The translations under genes and the position numbers were made by a program. The notes beneath the pieces were generated by a model that was given only the letters and a program-made list of their open reading frames with translations, did not search any database and was not told the DNA's origin. 64,000 bases of DNA from Camelus bactrianus (lineage: Eukaryota > Chordata > Mammalia > Artiodactyla > Camelidae): assembly GCF_048773025.1 (NCBI RefSeq), contig NC_133570.1, positions 21,736,001-21,800,000 of the forward strand, written 5' to 3'. Below are positions 45,401 through 51,400 of the stretch, in pieces (position 1 is the stretch's first letter; every line of letters begins with the position of its first letter).

Positions 45401-48400
45401 TCACTGCTTTGAAGTCTTTGAGCCCTTGGGGTCAGTTTCTATAGATTGCTTTCTCTCTTGACCATGGGTTGCATTTCTTATCTCTTCACATATCTTGAAA
45501 ATTTTGTTATATACTGAACATTGTAGGTCATACGTTATAGAAATTCTCGATCACATTCCTCTGAAGAATATTGGTTTTTGTTTTAGCATGCAGGTAAATT
45601 ACTAGCTGATCCCCTTAAACTTGCGGAGGCCTGGTTTCTTATACTTTGTTAGGGTGTCTCTGTTTCAGTTTTGGTCTAGTTTTATCACAAATTCTTAGTC
45701 CTGGGATACAGCCTGTGCTTCTAAGGCATGGCCCTTGGGGGGTTTCAGTGAGACGCCTGAAATGGTACCTAGGCCCTCTAACTTGATGAGATTCAGACTC
45801 CAGTTTCTGTCTCCCCTGCTATAGGCAGCCAAGGAAATCTTTGCTCAGCTTTTTCTGCCTTCCAGCAGTTGCTAGTTGGTGGACTATTTGGAAATTCTTC
45901 CCCATGTGCACAGCCAAGGGCTTAAGGGGAGTTTATACAAATCTTTAAAATCAGATACTGTAATCATATGAAGTTTTTAGAAATGTATTACTCCTCAAGA
46001 AATGAATACTTTCTATGTATTATGTATTTTCAGCATGACCACCTCAAACACACCATCCAGCTGTGGTGAGAATCTACCCATGATCCAGTAACAGGCAAAT
46101 GGACACTCAGTTTTATTTGTCCAGCAGTTGAAGGGTTTTGCCTGCAGCCCTATGGTCAGTTCTGTTAGTGTTTAGGGGTATGATATTTCCTCTGCCACAC
46201 TGATGAGTGGGCCCTGAATCTAACCTAAGGAACAATTAAAACTAGCTAATAACAAAAATAAACAAATGGGACCTAATTAAACTTATAAGCTTTTGCACAG
46301 CAAAGGAAACCATAAGTAAAACAAAATGACAACCTTTGGAATGGGAGGAAATATTTGCAAATGATTCAGCTGACAAGGACTTAATTTCAGAATATACAAA
46401 TAGCTCATACAACTGAATAACAAAAAGCAAATAACCCAATCCGAAAATGGGCAGAAGACCTAAAGAAGCAATTCTCCAAAGAAGGCATACCAATGGCCAA
46501 TAGGCATGAAAAAAAATGCTCAATATTGCTAATTATAAGAGAAATGCAAATCAAAACTACAATGAGGTTATCACCTCACATCAGTCAGAATGGCCATCTG
46601 TAAAAGGTCCACAAACAATTGCTGGAGAGGGTGTGGAGAAAAGGGAACCCTCCTACACTGTTGGTGGTATGCAGTTGGTGCAGCCGTTGTGGAAAACAGT
46701 ATGGAGAGTCCTCCAGAAACTAAAAAATAGACTTACCATATGATCCAGTAATCCAACCCCTGGGCATATATTCAGAGGGAACTCTTAATTTGAGAAAATA
46801 CATGCGCCCCAATGTTCACAGCAGCACTATTTACAGTAGCCAAGATGTGGAAACAACCTAAGTGTCCATGGACAGATGACTGGATAAAGAAGTTGTGGTG
46901 TATTTGTACAATGGAATACTAATCAGCCTTAAAAAAAGAAAAATAAAATAATGCCATTCATACGTGGAATCTAAAAAAAGAAGACACTAATGAAGTCATC
47001 TACAAAACAGAAACAGACTCACAGACATAGTAAACAGTCTTGTGGTTGGTTACCGGGGGAAAAGGGGTGAGTAGGGATAAATTGGGAGTTCAAGATTTGC
47101 AAATATTAATTAGTATATATAAAATAAGCAACAGGTTTCTTCCATATAGCACAGGGAACTATATTCAATACCTTGTAGTAACCTGTAATGAAAATAAACA
47201 TGAAAACGAATATATATGTGCTTATGTGTGACTGAAACATAATGCTGTACACCAGAAACTGACACATTGTAAACTGACTATGTTTCAGTTTTTAAAAAAA
47301 GTCTAGGTAATAGTTTATGGCTTGTAGATACTTTATTAAAAAGAAAAAAAACTCTTCAAATTACCACTGACTTTTGATTTAACTTACAGGTTTTTTGTTA
47401 TAGTCTTACTCGCTGTCTCCATTGCCTGGGTGCCTGCTATACAGGTGGCTAACAAGGAACAACTGTTTGAATACACGCAGGCAGTTCTGAGCTACCTGAC
47501 GCCGCCCATTGCTGCTGTCTTCCTGCTCGCCATGTTTTGCAAGAGAGTCACTGAGCAGGTAGGTGGGAGTTCGTGTGACCACACCTCAATCAGCCTCCAG
47601 GTACAGCTCCAGCACAAAGGTGAAGTCCTCATTCTTAAAGATGGGACTGTCTGGTTGCAGGAGACAGATGATACCCAGTGAGCAGATAAAGACTTCTGAG
47701 ATTGGTGTGGTGCTGTTTAAAAGTAAAAAAGGATTGTGGAGATTGGCAGGGCAGGTGCTGGGGGCAGGGGGACACAAGGACATCAGCCAAGATGGTGGGA
47801 GAAGATTTCTCCTAAGAAAGTGACCTTGAACCTGAATCCTGAAGGATGTGATCTAGGAGAGATCCAGGCAGAGAGAAGGGCGAGTGCAAAGGCCCAGCGG
47901 GCAGCACAGTGGGCAGGACCCACACACAAAAGAAGGCACAGGAAGTGGCTGGAGTGGACCGCCCAGGGTAGAGGGCGGAGCCAGGTGAGGTCAGCTAGGG
48001 CAGGTGAGACTTGCTTCTGAGGGCGGGCTGTCAGGGCTTCAGCAGAAGCAGGGCTCCCTAGTCCATGTTTCGGGGGACAGCTGGAGAGCGGTGGAGGGCC
48101 CACCTGTGTGAGAGCAGATGGTGGTTCCGGATCGGGGTCAGGGCATGGAGATGATGGTAGGATCTGCTGACGGCTCGGTGGTGTGGCAAGATGGGAGGAG
48201 AGGGGCTGGGGATGACTCTCGGGGTTTCGGCCTGTGCATCCAGGCAGGTGGAGGGGCCAGTCACAGCAGCAGGGAAGACTGAGGCCGCTTTGGACACATC
48301 ACCTTTGAGATGCCTATTCATCGTCTAACTCACAGGGCCTCCAGTGTCTCCCAAGCTCTCTGACTGACCTGGGAGAGCATGCAGGCGTCTCAGGTCCTCG

Positions 48401-51400
48401 CTCAGCCCGAGGAGGAGTCCTCTCCTCACGGTGCTAACACTCTGCTTCTGCCCTTAAGACAAGGTCAGTTGTAGAGCTGGACTGGTCGGGAGGCCAGGCT
48501 GCAGGTGGCCTGTCTCATCCCCCGTCTTCCTCCCAGGTGACTCTGGGGGCTCCTCCTTTGGCAGGGTGCCTTCTGGGGGCTGACGAGTGGACTTTTGATT
48601 GGCTTCTGTCGAATGGTGTCCGAGTTTTCCTATGGGACCTGGAGCTGCTTGGCAAATGACAAGTGCCCTCTGATCATCTGCAGCGTGCACTACCTCTATT
48701 TTGCCATAATCCTCTTCACCATCAGCCTCTTCGCTGTCCTGGGGATCTCCTTATTCACAGACCGGATTCCAGATAAACACGTAAGTGCTGCCTTAAGGAT
48801 GCTCCGGGGTCAGCCCACAGTCCCTGCTTCCCCGTGAGCTTTGTGGAGAAGTGGCCGAATTCTTCCCGCCTTCTCCTCGAAAGTGGGAGGGCTGGGGGTT
48901 GGGGATGATGAATGAGTCAAAAATAGGCAAATAACACAGAAAGGGCCTTGCCTTAACAACAAAACGGAACAAAAAAGCTTTTCACCATCCTCAATTAAGT
49001 ATTCACTGAGAATGAGAAGTTCGGCTTTTAAAATGCAAATTTTCTTTGAAGTGTTAGGTTTGCTAACCTGAGTATGAATTAATGTAATCAAGGCCCACCT
49101 GGAGGGGATTAAGCCAGCAGGAAGGGGACAGTGATGCTGGCTGCACTGTGACCTGTGGCCGCACACACGCCTCATTCTCCTAGCACAGCCACTTCCGACC
49201 TCTGGGGAGGCAGGTGTCAGTCTCCCCAGTTGTAATATTAGAAACTCAAGTCGGTTGTCCACGATACCAGAGCTGTAAGTGGCAAGGCTGGGCCCCGACT
49301 AGGCTCCACCTTGTCACCTACTTGGGCATGGCCGATACGTTTAGCAGGACAGGGACCTAGCTGAGCCCGAAAGCAGCAGGGAGGGTCCTGGATGTCCAAG
49401 TTGAGGGAGAGGGGAGCTCAGAGGGTAGGTGGGTCTATAAGACCTGTGTGCCCTGGGGTCTGGGTGAAAGCTGGAAACGTGGAAGACAGCCTCAGGGGCC
49501 TTCAGCTCAGCCTGGGCCTCCCTCTGGCCACCTCTCTGCTCAGTAGTTCCCATGTGATTTGTTCCTCTCTTGCACACAGAGCCTCGTTAGAGAGGGATGG
49601 GGCGAATGGGGAGGACAGTCAGGAGTGTCCGGGATGCACTCACCCGCCACGTGTCCCCGACTCTGCTCCCAGCACCTGAGAAGCTGGGGCAGGGTAGGGG
49701 GCCTGAGTTCTGCGGCTCAGCGGCTCAGGTGGTCAGCTTGTCTGACTTCTTTTCTGCTGCTCTTAGTCTCACCGTTTTGGTCTTGCCCGCTTCTCAGGCA
49801 GCCTCCTGCTTGAGTGTTTCCTACCCATCTGTGTGCGGGTACTCTGGAGGGGAGGGGAGGTGGGAGAAGTGGGAGACCGAGCTTGCGGGTCACCGCACTG
49901 CTGCGCACTGGGTGCTACCAGGGGAGGCGGGACCGCACGGAGCCCAGGTCCTTCTGCCCAGTGGCCTGGCCTGCAGGGCTGACCGGGAGGCTGGGGAGGC
50001 AAATGTGACCCCGCAGCATTGTCAGGAAGCAGCTCAGGGCTAAACCTGGTCTCTGTCATGAACACAACGGAATTTTCACCACTGCCATTTCAGTCTGAGA
50101 GGTGGGGCTTAGAGGGGCTGGCTGGGGAGGGGCCAGCCCCACTCATTCACATCCCGCCACGTTTTGGGAGATTGAGGGAGTGCTGAGATTCACATATACC
50201 AAGTCTAGCATAATAGACTAAAATCTATTTCGGGACAGACTTGGTGGCAATGTTCGTTTAGTTATGCTTCTACTGACCCCAACCCTTAAAAAAAAAAGGC
50301 AACAATTGGCTGGATTTTGTCCCTGCCCAAAGTTTCCATATGTGTTTTTAGGAAGAGAACAAAATAACAGACCAGAAGGGAAAGGCATCTGCAAAAGCCT
50401 TGTTGAGTGTGAGTGATGGGCCAGGGCCAGGTGAACCCTGTACCCCAGGTGAACCTGGTAAACCAGGTGAAGCCTCTTCTGGGCCATGTGAGGGCTCATC
50501 TCTGACAGCCAGGAGGGGCTTCCAGAAGGAATGCAGTTCCTGGGTTGGCCCTGACGGGCTCGTCCACCAGAAGCAGCAGGCCAGGCATGATGGGTGGCTT
50601 CTCCCACCCTGAGGGGCACAGAACTGGAAGGAGCCCTGAGCGCATTGCCCCCACCACCACCCCTCACTGTCCAGCCCAGGACACGAGGCCCAGGACACTG
50701 AGGCCACCCTTTGCAAGGCCACACGCCACAGGGTACCAGAGCCGGAACTAAAATCCAGGGTTCCCAGCGCCAGGCTTTCCCCACCCGCATTCCCTCCATC
50801 TCTTGTTGCAGTCTAACAGCCACATCTTTTTTCAGTCCTTGGAGACCCCAGCACTCAGCTGCCAGCTGTGGCACTGTAAGGCCTGCGTGACAAAGCCCCA
50901 GGTGGTGACATGCCCCTTCTCTCCCCCTAGCTCCACCGCCTCTGTTGGAGTTTGCGGAACAGCCAAGAAGAAAGGGTAGATCTGGATGAAGAAATACGAT
51001 GGAAGAGGCCCACACCGCAGGCACAGCCAGGTGAGAAGGGAGATCTAAAGCCTGCGGCAGGTCCTGTGCTGCCACCCCAGCACCCCCACCCCGCTGGCTC
51101 CACTGCCAGGGGAGACCCCCTCTCCTTTTCCCAGAGGAGCCTTGGGGGTGTTTGTGTGGGTTGAGATGCCTCTCAGACATTCATGTGGCTGTCTGGGCTG
51201 GAGAGATCCACCTGGGATGGTCAGCCCTGGGAGCAGGTGCCAGGGCAGGAGGAAGGGGTCTGGTGTAAAGTGAGGGGCAGGGAAACACAAGTGTCTGGTG
51301 ATCTAGAAGCATTTCGGGCGGGGTGGAGGGGTCCGTGGAGGCATCTGCTGACCAGCCGTGGGATTTAGCTACACAGAGGTCACATTGTGCCTCAGCAGGA

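Larger units (their letters stand above)
38469..47389 (+). other. Intron 11 of the SLC5 gene, L1-filled
   Basis: At 8.9 kb this is the largest intron. Roughly 80 percent is L1 in both orientations plus a MIR and a Vic-1 SINE. No host exon seen. Confidence 0.85.

Noticed and set aside
50400-50612. A collagen-like G-P-G-E-P frame
   Set aside because: It comes from a short triplicated DNA word and lasts under 25 residues. No collagen context.
50218-51180. A 320-codon open frame on the minus strand, the longest single frame in the window
   Set aside because: It runs antisense across SLC5 exon 14 and GC-rich intron, shows no domain, has low-complexity Gly-rich stretches and no splice or poly(A) support.
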